Shown: positions 51,732-62,885 of the stretch, piece by piece
Position numbering within the stretch: position 1 is the first letter of the stretch
How the letters are laid out: every line of letters begins with the position of its first letter
Assembly (NCBI GenBank): GCA_944472135.2
Contig: OX235270.1
Location: 51,775,267-51,839,266, forward strand
Direction of reading: 5' to 3'
DNA from: Trichobilharzia regenti
Lineage: Eukaryota > Platyhelminthes > Trematoda > Strigeidida > Schistosomatidae
Length of the DNA: 64,000 bases
Position numbers and translations under genes: made by a program
Notes under the pieces: generated by a model
What the model was told of the DNA's origin: nothing
The model's input: the letters and a program-made list of their open reading frames with translations, nothing else
The model's database searches: none

Positions 51732-51966
51732 ACTTCAATCTTCGCCCACCCTGGACTGCATGACCTATCTTAATATGATTGGTCATTAGTATGTACTTTT
51801 GTTTTTATTTAACTGAGTAATTTTCATGAACTTTATTTTATCATTGTTAACCATGTTAGTTGTAAAGCGGTTGTAAAGAAAGTACGAAATGATATCATCT
51901 CGCGAAATTTGTCTTCTTAATGCCTTATTCAAATTTATCAAAGGGACTAATTGTTTTAATTTTCTC
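51732..51966 (+). repeat. Partial fourth PLE unit (first 235 bp)
   Basis: The same sequence as the first 235 bp of each unit, ending TTTTCTCAAA, where target sequence begins. It includes the ORF start but no RT motif. Together with the full units it makes the start region behave like a terminal direct repeat (pseudo-LTR). Confidence 0.88.
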
Positions 51967-51978
51967 AAAACAAAGTAT
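51967..51978. repeat. 12-bp target duplication (right) of the PLE array
   Basis: The partner of 43,759-43,770. Confidence 0.85.
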
Positions 51979-52039
51979 ATTAGAAATGTTTCTCATGATA
52001 ACATTTAAATTCTTTCTCTTTTCCAATTTATTGCTATTT

Positions 52040-52530
52040 TCTTAGGTTCTTGAGATGAGCATAGGGCTTCAATAGTACATCTTAGTTTTGTCATATTCTC
52101 TGCAGTTCTCTTTAGCTAGCTCCACGACTGCTCATTATTTCTCATCTCTTCTTCATATGAGCTCTTCCACGTCACCCTAGAATACCCTAATTGTCGTTCC
52201 CCATTCGGGTTCCATTCGGCAGCCTGGTACGGGACGTCACTAGATGGTCTCCTCAGAGTGTGTCTGATCCACCGCCGATTTCTCCGGCATATCTGCTGTC
52301 CTTTGAGATATTGGTGGGTTCGTTGTCAGAGTTCCTTGTTGCTGATCCCTTCTAGCCATCTGATCTTCAGTGTAAAGTGAAGGCATTTGTTGATAAAAGT
52401 CTGCACTAGCCTATTGAAAATGCTTTCCGTGAAACTCCATGTCTCTGAACCATAAAGAATCAATAACTAACTTGACATTATTGTTGAAAATCTGAATCTT
52501 GTCCTTTACGCTTACTGCAGTAGATTTTTA
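52040..52530 (-). pseudogene. RTE LINE C-terminal fragment
   Basis: Minus-strand translation, in mixed frames, contains L-L-Y-G-S-E-T-W, K-I-R-W-L-E-G-I-S-N-K-E-L, R-R-W-I-R-H-T-L-R-R-P and E-W-N-P-N-G-E-R, the standard end of schistosome RTE ORF2. Stops and frameshifts are present. The 5' part is absent. Confidence 0.72.
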
Positions 52531-55500
52531 GACTGATTTCTGGCTTTGACATCTCTATCTAACAGGCAAAGAGTTAACCTAGACAACAGAAAACTTCAGA
52601 GTGGAATGATGTAAGACGTCTGCCGTTCGAATTGTTATTATTTGATGTAAAACTTTCAGGACTATTCTTATTAGCATATTTAAGGAAAACTGGAATTTTG
52701 TGTAAACAATAATTAACTTATACGCAGTATTTCTTATTAAGATACTGAGTTGATCAACGCGTTTTCTGGGAATCCAAATAACAACTAAAATTGATTTACG
52801 AAAGGCTTGTTTTCAATTATCAATTGTTGTGGCTCTTTTTCTTGTACTGATTATCTTTGGTGACTTTACTAAATAGTTGGTTCTCGGTTGGGTGTGGCCA
52901 TTTCTTCCTTGAAGAGATGATGGACTAATTGTATTTCAATCACTGCGAAAGAATGGATTTACCCTAAATTTTTTCTCCAGATTTGTCATTTCCACCAATC
53001 TAAGAACTGTTCTTTGATCCAAACGCCGTATTTTCAGGATTATGAACTTTTTATGTTCCATTTATTTAAGGTCTAAAAGACTTGAAACGTCTTTATTGTC
53101 AGTGTCGTTGTTACTTCTATCTTATTTAAGGTCATTTTTATTCTTCGATTACCGTTACATCAGAACGCTTACCATGTAAATACTGCTATTTCTTTTAGAA
53201 TTCTCAGGTATTATCTACACATGTGGAGACAAATGTGACATTCTACTCCTAATTCTTATATTTGAATTCGATAAGTCATAGAGATTTATAGGTGTACTGA
53301 TAGTTACAGCTGGGGGAAATTTATTATTTAAATGACATTTAATTTCTTATCCTTGGTCCACACAAGGTTGAGTCGACGTTTTGTGCCTGAAAGACTGATA
53401 GGGCAACTGATTTCTACTTTCCATCGATTGCAGCGTATGCATTCGTATGTTGCGAGTATGTGTTATTTGATGAACAGTGTGTGGTGAACAGAAGATGCAG
53501 GGTAAAATACTTTACATTTAGGCCTACATTATTGTTTTTATTCCTGGAGCCATTGACATTCAAAACATCCCACGAAAAAGTATGTTTTATTGTTTTAAAT
53601 GCCTCTCAGCTTAAATAACATTTATACTTTAAAAGAGAGGGAGAGCGGATGGATCGATTTTGAATTTATAACTCAGCTCGTCGAAGTTTCAAAATGAATT
53701 TATCAGTACAATACTGTGAAGGTGTGATACGGACAATTTGTTCCGACGGAATATTATTCTCACATATTCCCACAGTTCAGAAATGCATTAGCAACGAAAT
53801 GATATATGACCTGAACATTCTATTTCACATCCTTTAATATAAACAAGAATCCCACGCTCAATGATTGGTTTGAACATATAAAACTGTCTATGTATAAATA
53901 TCTGTCTGATCATTTAAAAATATTTTTTTGGCTTCCGTGTCTTGCCTTCCGCTGTTATAATAGCACCATCAGTGTGGTCTAAGTAGTTTAACCTGGTCTA
54001 CTCATCAGTGCTAACAGTTACAACAACAGAAATTCTACACTGTCTGCTAACAAGTAGTAAGTAACCAAATCTCAAAAGTGCTATAGGCAATTACTTAAGT
54101 CAGGCCTACAAGGACAAATCGATAAACTAATAGAACAAATGAATTATCTACACATTGTCTGTTTTTGAAAGAATTCTCCTCATATTTTCCTGGAAAATAT
54201 ATCAAGTGGATTTTATCCTGAGACAGCACTTATGATGTGTATCCTATTTTCAAAATCTCTTATAAACCGAAGCACATTAGCATAACTATTTTACCAACAA
54301 CTTATATTCAAAATTCAGATAATCTAATATCTGTTACAGTATACACTTTTAAAGAAATTAAAATTTCAAAGTAACTTTTTAAGCTGTTAACTCCCTACGC
54401 ACAAATTAACGATATGCTGAAAAAAGGTGTAGTTCATTTCACCTTATGTAAAATTTTTAAGTAAATACTAAGTAGATAAAGAAGAATTTCCTTTAGTCTT
54501 ATTTTAAATTAGTCTGTATTAGCAGGGTGAAGGCGCCGATTGATTTTATTATAATCCCTTGTCGTCAGTGTGCATGTGTTGTAAAAGACTTATGGTGTTT
54601 TCTTGGAATTCACAAACATGAAGAAAGTATTTCAATGCAGCCGTAATGACTCTTATTGTTATTATTAAATTGTTAGCTTACCTGAAGTGTAATAATTTCT
54701 TATTGCAGAATAAAAAGCTATTATTCATCTGTTGATGAAAGATACAACAAATAACAGTCTACCTTAGTAATTTCTTCCCACTATTCCTGAAAATATTACG
54801 AGACATATTTTCCTCGAAAATTTCGCTTTTAAAGGGTGATGGATGTTTCATTGTGTCTGCAAATATGAAAATGATAAATGTTAGCTACAAGACACCGCTG
54901 TCTACCTTTTTAGAAAACGTTTGCACTATCGTGTCACTGTATGCTATTCAGTGTGTGCGAAACTAGAAATTCGTATGTTTTACTGCTGACATATGTAGCT
55001 TTTGAATTTCTAGCAATGATTGAAGTGATATCCTTCATTTTGCTTATAAATTTACCGGGCGTCTCAAAATAAAAAAAATTCTTGATTTAGGTGAAATGAT
55101 ACTGGAAACTAATCAAAGTGAAAATTTCAGTGATAACAACGACATTACTATCTATGTGGGTTTACATAGTTTAATGTCAACCTGTTAAAAAGTCTAAATG
55201 AATGGATTTGAGGTGCTTATCCAAAGCTCGATTATACGATTTGAAAGCCTTTATTAAAATACTCACAACACGCTAAGCGATTCTGAATGAATAAAGCTAA
55301 TCCATATTACCAGAATGATAATGTAATGACTAATATTTTATTTATAACAAAAGGAAATGTTTTTAGACACCATGGAATGACTGATTTACGGAGCTGAAAG
55401 CTTCTTACAATAAACAAAAATGCTCACTAAAGAGACTAACAAAACCGTTTTTTCATTCTCTATTGGATGGTGCTCATTATTTCAGGGTGCCTAATTTTTG

Positions 55501-55869
55501 CAAGTTGAATCAGGAGTTTATGAAAATAAATAAAACCAAATATTTTTCAGCAATACAGTCTACAGTAAAACATCACTGTGGATTCCTTTGCAAATCAAAT
55601 GTCTTATTACAGCAGTATGTTGTTTAATATCAAACAGAATAAACATTATGAATGCTTTTGGTTCACTATAGGAAGCTTCACTCTAGATTGCATCTTTTGC
55701 AGGTAGTTGTTTTTATTTTTCTAGTGGAGATAAACTTAGTGTTATGCATTCTTAGAAAAGTTAACTTCTTTAACGATATTATCTCATTTTTATCTTGCTG
55801 AATTTAAGTTTGATATTCCCGCACAGGCTACTTTGAAATCATTGTGGGGATCTACACAACTCTGTTCAA
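52531..55869. other. AT-rich stretch without recognised features
   Basis: No coding frame of note, no TE motif and no tandem repeat recognised by eye. Could be unique intergenic or old repeat sequence. Confidence 0.5.
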
Positions 55870-56260
55870 CGAATAAGACCAGAATTACGTCCAACACTAC
55901 TGTCAACTCCGTGATCCCATATGGTCCAGAGGTTTGCGGCACATGTCATCGAGAGCCGCCGCAGCAGTCTACCGCAGAGTTTCATAAACAGATGTCTTCA
56001 TTACCTCGAAAATGAAGATTGCCAACCGGAAAGGATAAACAACAAGAAACTCTGGCAGTCAGCCAACCAAACAATTAACTATTGCCCAATAAATATGCCG
56101 AAAGGGAATGGAGATATACTGGAGGGATTCTGAGGAGACCTTCAGATGACATCCTGTATTAGACCTTCAGGTGTAACGGGAATTCGAAGCGACAGGTTAG
56201 GTGTGGATATAGGGGAGTATCATGTGAGCAGGAAATAAAAACTTATGGTCAGTTGCTGAG
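55870..56260 (+). pseudogene. RTE LINE C-terminal fragment, strongly decayed
   Basis: Plus-strand frames contain I-N-R-C-L-H-Y, R-I-N-N-K-K-L-W-Q-S-A-N-Q and, in another frame, L-R-R-P-S-D-D-I, corresponding to the N-K-E-L-W and G-H-T-L-R-R-P blocks of RTE ORF2. Multiple stops. Confidence 0.6.
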
Positions 56261-57520
56261 CCATAGAAAAGAGTGGGAAGGAGATGTGCTAATGAAACCT
56301 TAGTTTCCACTCATAAACAAAGAAACGAATAATATATGATAAATATTTGTCTTTTTTTAGAAAATATGTTCATTAAAAGAAGAGATTATAATTCTCATAA
56401 TGATTCCAGATGAAATGAGGAGAACCTAGTTTGAATCTTCAAATAACACTATAAAGTATAATTTTGCTTGATTCTGTGTTGACGTACTCCCAATCCTCGC
56501 ACAGTTTATTTACCGTTAGTAGGCCAAGAAATAAGGGAAGGTTTGATGTGAGGCTGACAACCGCACCATCACTGTTATTGAAAATTCAGTAGTTTAAAGC
56601 CAAATGTTCAAATGGGAATTAACGGAATGACACACTTTTAAAAGTATGCATTAGCTATCACCATGATGAGACCTCTACTTTCCCAATATGCTCTGACAAA
56701 AATTGTCGTACTGATACAATATTTAATACTGACTCTAAACGTATGCAAAAATACATTTCATATAGTGCAGGATAATTATTCAGCCTGAAGACATTGAGAT
56801 TAGCTTTTCGTCTCTTTCATTTTTTTACCAACATTCCTACAATGTTGAATTTGCAGGTTTGATGACAGTTTATAAAAAAACTTGACTTTATTTATATTGT
56901 CTCAGAAAAATGTGCATCGTGTTTGTTTCGTTGTTTAATCTTTTCCTAATAAATTTAATTTACCGTAGAAGTTGCTTCTTGTATTAAATAACACTAAAGT
57001 CAGATAAATTGTTATATGTGCAAAAGTATCCTAATGCAAAAGCACTATTGACAATAAAAAACCCGTTTCTTTTGTGGATAAAGTCCTTTGGTATTCCATA
57101 ATAGAAAAATGGAACTTGCATTCTGTATTATTTTAAAATAACGATAACGAAAGTGACTTTAGAAAAGGTTGAGACAACGCAGTCTAAAGTAAGAAAATAT
57201 TTGAATATTGGGAAACTAAAATTGTTTAACTACTTATAAGTACTTTTTAAAATACGAAATTGTTAAGCTTAGTTTTCCAAATGTTGTAGAAATAAGATTC
57301 TTCATACTTTTATTAAATACAGAGGTACAGGATGAACTGTCTGTGTTTCCACAGCTGATAAAATTCATTAAACTTTTGTAGAAAGAATATTTCTGAATTG
57401 TTGACAAGGAAAGTAGAATATTTACAATTAAACTGAATGCATATTTTCATTACCAAATATGCTTGCTATTGGTCGTTAGTAAACCGCTGGGATTGCAGCA
57501 GAAGAGGACCAGGAACTAAA

Positions 57521-57564
<44 letters not shown>

Positions 57565-59425
57565 TCACAATTTTCTCAAGCAGATGTGAGTGACACCATT
57601 GTAGTGTTGTTTAACAAACACTACAAGCACAAATTTGGTTGTGGAAACTAGTCTTAATAATATATATTCGTTCTTTACTCTCTTCACTTATTTAGGGAGT
57701 GGTAGTTATCTTGTTCATCAAGACTGAGAAATGAAATTAATTTTCACTTTATATCCTTATGGCTGGTCTGTTTATCTTGTAGAGTGGCCGAATCATGATT
57801 TTACCTGATCTCCTTTATGATCAGTCTTCAAAATATGTTTATATTAATTATGACACATTAAGAGAAGTTACAGTATTGTCACCGATTAATATTCGGTAAT
57901 TGTTTCACGGATGCTGTGTTACCATTCTTTTTAGATGACCGCTTGTTGTTTTATATGTTAAAAACAGTCAAGCGTTTGTGAGCTTTTTTCTCTCGATACT
58001 ATGTTCCAACCTTTGATTTAGTCTGTGAACTTACACTGGATAATAGTGACAATAATAATAAGGATTAAGTGTATGAAATTGACTTTTCTCTAGTGAACTA
58101 CCAGTGTGCTCATTACAGTGTTATCGGACGTAGTCCAGAATTGCTCAGTGGTAACTTTCCTGACTGCAGCATTAAGTAAGACGGGTTTAAAACTACTAGG
58201 GGTTACCAGTTACTTCCACTAGGCAAACATTCCTTACTGATGAGCGGTGATAAGCATGAATTCCAAATCCAAGGCTTCCTGCCGATTAACTCTCACCACC
58301 TGATAATAGTGCCTTTTGCCCAAGCTGCTTCCTTAAGACCTATAAGCAGCCCATTGAGTGAGTCGGTCATACTCATTTCTTAGGTTTATGTAAATTAAAG
58401 GAAAGCCAAGTAGAACTGAATGAATATTTCATGGGTTTGACGAAAAGTAAGTTGGAAATTTCAACTATTGCAGGGTTTTTATTCCACCAACTTGCATCTT
58501 AAAAGTTAGCTCTAATGTGATTTCTAAGTGAACTGATGAACCACCATATCACTGTAAGAAATATTCAATTCGTGTGTGAATGCTGTATAAGATAAGTACT
58601 ATGTTCATTCATATAATGTAGTGAAAAACCTCTCTTTGCAGAGTGTTTACACAATTGTTTATCTAATTTATAGATGCATAAAATGTGTTTACTGCGGGAC
58701 ATGCGATTCAGAATTGTCAGTGTTTTTAAGTTAATTATGTCCGAGCTTTCAATGACAGAAGCCTATCAGAATACAACAAGTTGAGTGAAGATATATTTAC
58801 TTTTCAATTAGAATAATGGCTCTATATTAATAAACATAGCAGTTATTAGAAGAATACATAATTTAGCGATCTAATGATGATAAGAACGTTGACGATAATT
58901 AGTCAACATTAGCGTACCAAACAGAGTGATAATTGTCCAAAAAAAATCAGAGCTCTAAATAAAAGATAGAAATATTTATGGAAATCAAAACAAATGATAG
59001 TGTTGAAGAGTAAGAAGAGTGAATAAGTGATCAAAATATTAAAATCAATTAAATAATAAAAATTACAGAATAGGTAAACAAATTATTCAGATAGTTAAAA
59101 TGATAAAATTCGTAAACACGATATGGATAATGCTCAATTTCTGTAATGATATAAAGCTAGCCAAAGTAAAGAAAGCGGCTGCACAAGTTCCTGCTAAATG
59201 CACAGAATCAGAGCATAAAAATGGATTTTAACAACTTATACTCTATGCAAAAGACGAACTGGTATAGCGAAATTAGGATTAATTAGGATGAGATTAATAT
59301 ACTTCTTCTTCTCAACCTCGCCTAGATTACAAGCTCTGTAGTCTTTGGCCAGTCGTAAGTGTGCCGCTCGGTTGGCCGTGCGGTTAGCGACCCTACCTCA
59401 GAAAATAAGTCCAGTCAATACAAAA
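56261..59425. other. AT-rich stretch, only a microsatellite recognised
   Basis: No coding or TE motif recognised apart from the TA repeat at 57,522-57,562. A short tRNA-like string near 59,367-59,393 has no matching stem. Confidence 0.5.
57522..57562. repeat. (TA)n microsatellite
   Basis: About 20 uninterrupted TA units, 41 bp. Confidence 0.95.
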
Positions 59426-59507
59426 ACTTCTAAACACAAAAAATATTAAAATCTAAAAACAAACTTATTCTCTGATGGAATGAGAGAGACTAAAAGACAC
59501 GGCCAGC
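59426..59507 (+). repeat. Stub of an RTE 5' end, back-to-back with the right arm
   Basis: 59,426-59,507 resembles 33,752-33,834 in the same (plus) orientation (AAAATATTAAAAT, then CAAACTTATTCTCTGAT, GAGAGACTAAA, GACAC). It adjoins the right inverted arm, whose RTE runs on the minus strand, at 59,508. Confidence 0.7.
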
Positions 59508-60900
59508 TGAAAATCCGAATCTTGTTCTTTATGCTGGCTCAGTGCAGAAGGTTTCCAAACTAGTTTCAGATTGATAAAGACGTATCTTACCTTTCCTATT
59601 CTCACTTTGCCACCCTCATCCGTTCCGCCTGAAGCTGAAACGATGCTTCCTTGATAAGCGGAGGAGGTTAATTCGCTCTAGTTAATAGTGATTGGTGCTG
59701 GTTGTTGTTGGTGGTGGATGGTTTTCTTCATCACCTCCGTCTTCTCTATGTTCACCTGCAGTCCTGTCTTCGCCGCCTGCTTCTTCAGCAAGTTCGTTGT
59801 TTTTCGCCTGCCTCTAACTCTTCGAACTTGTGTGACATAAGACATATCATTTACGAGATTCAGATCCTTTAGACTCTTCTTATCGGTAGTTCAGAGTATT
59901 CCTGTCTCCTCGTTCCCCACATTCTGATGCATAATTTGGTCCGCCACAATTAGGAATATCATCGGTGATAATACGCAGCCAGCTTGTCTTACTCCTGTAT
60001 TCACTTCGAACATGTCGCTGAGATTTGCGTTGTGGATCACCTGACACATGGCGTTATCATATAGTCAGCTGTTGAACGAGGTCGATAACGATTTGAACAA
60101 CAATGGAGAACTCTTCGCAAACTTCTGTCCCTTCAACGATTTGGTGGTCGGCGATAGCGTGTACAAACAGAAGGACATACACAAGACCAGCGACGTGGAT
60201 TTCGCCGGACGAACACACCAAAAGCCGGATAGACTTCTGTGAGGAGTTCTCCATTGTTGTTCATTTTGTCGAGAGCTCAATACATTATGGGTTCACTTCC
60301 TGTATTATCTGCTCTCAGTTTGGCTGGCATTCATATCGCCCATAAGGATTTTGATGTCACCGTTTGGGATGTTTTCCATTACTGTATGCAATTGTCTATA
60401 GAAATCTTCCTTCTACTCTTGTTCCGCGTTGCTTGTAGTACTGTGTGTAGCATTGGATAATTGTAACCTTCCGTCACTCCTGTTGAGTTGAATCTTGCTG
60501 TCATGATCCTGTAGGAGATTGGTCCCCACCGCATTAGTGCTTTGGCTGCAATTGGTAATATCATGATAGCCACTCACTGCCTCAGTGTGCTTGTGATTGT
60601 CGTTTGGGTGACTGGAGTAGATTAATCACCCTCCAGCTAACAGATTTGATGGTCTACATCCAACCCATCTGCTCTCGCAGATTCCGAGCATTTCTATGCA
60701 GTATCTTCTCATTTCTTTGGCTACCTGGGAAAACTTCCCAGCTTCAAACACTGTACAAACATTCAACATCCCCATTCTTATTTTTGCTTTCACTGAAAGA
60801 ATATACATCAGCTGACTGACTTCCCGAAGACTTTCACCAGGCTGTGTCATTTAGTCTCTCTTATTCTATCAGAGAATAAGTTTGTTCCTTAAATTTTAAT
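59508..60900 (-). pseudogene. Decayed RTE LINE in the right arm, 3'-truncated
   Basis: The same remnant as at 33,776-35,163: endonuclease start near 60,780-60,650 (M-G-M-L-N-V, G-I-C-E-S-R-W) and an RT palm remnant near 59,890-59,740. It ends abruptly at 59,508, where the left copy continues for another ~440 bp of coding remnant. Confidence 0.72.
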
Positions 60901-62155
60901 GTTTTTTGCGCCTTGAAGTTTCTGTAGAGCCAGCAGTTCCTCTCCCAGCCTTCCCTCATTTTGTGGGCTTATGACAGGAGAGTAAATATTGATCTAGTAA
61001 ATTAGGCTAGGCTACTTGGGATGTGATCAATGTGGTAAATGATTAATTATTAAATTAACTAGTAGTTAGAGAGTTACCAGTGACATGCATCTGGTTGTTT
61101 GTGTTGTTTCAGACTGAATTCTATCCGTCAGTTTTGCAAATAAACTGCCACCGAACTAGGTGGCAAGCAATCGCCATGCATTCCGAACTGACGTTTGTTT
61201 ATTATTATGTATACTACATTCAGCTATGACATTCCAGAATAAAGCTAGAAACTCGTTTTGATTACCCTTAAAAATTCACTATCTAAAATATAGTGGGTCA
61301 ATGGAAGTCAATGGAAAGAAAAATGTCACGTAATGACCATTAACCTGTTATTATGCTTTGATGCAAATAAATAGAAGATTCCTTTATCTGCGCTCCATTT
61401 TAGTCAAGCCACAGTTCAGTAAAGAATCGCAGTCTTCGACGCTGAGAAATAAAAAACTTAAAGGTGACTGTGTGAGTTCAGCAAAAATATCTGATTCTTT
61501 TCCTGCTCCTGTTTTAAGGGAATTTCACATTATATAAACCTTTATTAGAGCTTTTGAAAATTCCAACACTATACTTTGATTCATAAATTCATTTATAAAC
61601 GTCAAGCACGAAATCCTCATCATAAATCTGAACAGAGGTAGAACAAACATTGGTGCAGAATAATATCGATCCATTTTATTTTGTCGGCTCTCTTCAGTCG
61701 CGCACAACCCACAGCATTCAACAAAACAAGTTATAATACAATTTTAACATTCATTTTGTTTATCATCATGAATTATTTCTCCAGTAAGAATTGTTGTAGA
61801 AAATTCATCGTGATCTGATTTAATTTAACGATTTTTGTACGTCAACCGAAGCTTCATAAAATGTGACATTTTGTATTATATTCAGATAATGTGTGAGTAT
61901 TCAGGAGTTACGGTTTTCAGAATTTTTAGGGGAAGCACTATTACATGCATTTTCTACTGAATTCGAGTTTAGCTCTTACCAGTATTCTATATCTTACAGT
62001 CGACTGCATGTTATAGCACACTATTTTCTTACCTCTAGAATAATTAACCTACATATCTACTAGAGAAGCTTTTTGAAGCAGTTATCTGAGATGGTATTAC
62101 TCTTCTGTAGCCAACTTTCAAACTACTAAAATCCCCTACCAGAAAAATTAGCATC
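59508..62155 (-). repeat. Right arm of the 2,648-bp inverted duplication
   Basis: The reverse complement of 32,516-35,163 without net length change. Differences are isolated substitutions. Flanking sequence differs on both sides. The spacer between arms is 24,344 bp. Confidence 0.88.
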
Positions 62156-62885
62156 AGTTGAAAGAGCTTTTACATACAAGAAGGGGATGGATGTTTAAGA
62201 AATTGCTAAACATCGAGACAAATGCATTCCGGCTGACCTGCCTCTCTATAATTGAAGCATGGAAAAGCATAAATATTGAAGGACTAAACACTTTATCTTC
62301 ACTAAGCATTGACATGGAGATGACGAACTTATGCATATTGTACTGTTAGCTGACTTCTATAAATAAGCTGAAGCTTTAATTTTACACTTTTGTTTATTAA
62401 ACAAACCCATTACATTAACAAGCATATGTAAATTTACACTATCGTAAAGTTTTCTGTTGCAACTCTAATCAAGTAAAGTGTTTAATAATTTTGCCATTGT
62501 TTGCCTGATCGGCTTTCTGACTGTTGAGAGGGTAAAGATAGTTGTCTTTATTAATGTGACTACTAAGAATGCAGCTTTTGATTACCTTCATTACATTGTA
62601 ATTTCAATAAGTATCATAGGTATCTGTAAACAGATGTGAAGGTATTGAGAAATTTATGAGAATTATAACCGTTAAAGCTAGCAGTTTCCGTCCAAATTAA
62701 ACACAAACTAGTCCCAGCACAATAATTGTTGTTAATGTCAAAACCTGGGTTCGATAATTTTAAGCTGTTCGAGGACTAGAATGTTATCATGTTGCATTTT
62801 TATTTGCTGATGAGAAAAAAAGAAGTTTCGGTCTAAAACGATATTTCACTCTAAACAGAAGTATTGTGTTATTTGAGAATATAAA
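62156..62885. other. Unassigned sequence with one small open frame
   Basis: A 63-codon plus-strand frame (62,158-62,349) has a helical, non-low-complexity composition but no motif I recognise. It starts within a few bases of the arm boundary, so it may be the tail of a gene or element cut by the duplication. The rest is AT-rich. Confidence 0.35.

Larger units (their letters stand above)
43771..51966 (+). mobile_element. Penelope-like element (Cercyon-type) tandem array: inverted head, three full 2,603-bp units, partial fourth
   Basis: The units start at 43,923, 46,526 and 49,129 (period 2,603), and a partial fourth unit runs 51,732-51,966. Every reading frame is repeated with identical translation and I saw no base difference between units. 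A 149-bp inverted copy of the unit start heads the array. The whole 8,196 bp is flanked by a 12-bp duplication, so it entered as one event or expanded after entry. The coding region has the PLE-type RT and a C-terminal GIY-YIG-like domain. Tandem arrangement and inverted ends are typical of PLEs. The Cercyon name is by analogy to the schistosome PLE and is not verified. Confidence 0.9.

Noticed and set aside
43771..51966. Hammerhead ribozyme in the PLE units, as reported for other PLEs
   Set aside because: I looked at the non-coding junction and start region of the unit on both strands and found no CTGATGA/GAAA core. The only CTGATGA is inside the coding region.
59363..59400. Second tRNA-like sequence (GGTTGGCCGTGCGGTTAG)
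   Set aside because: Resembles an A box only; no B box or closing stem in the following 80 bases.
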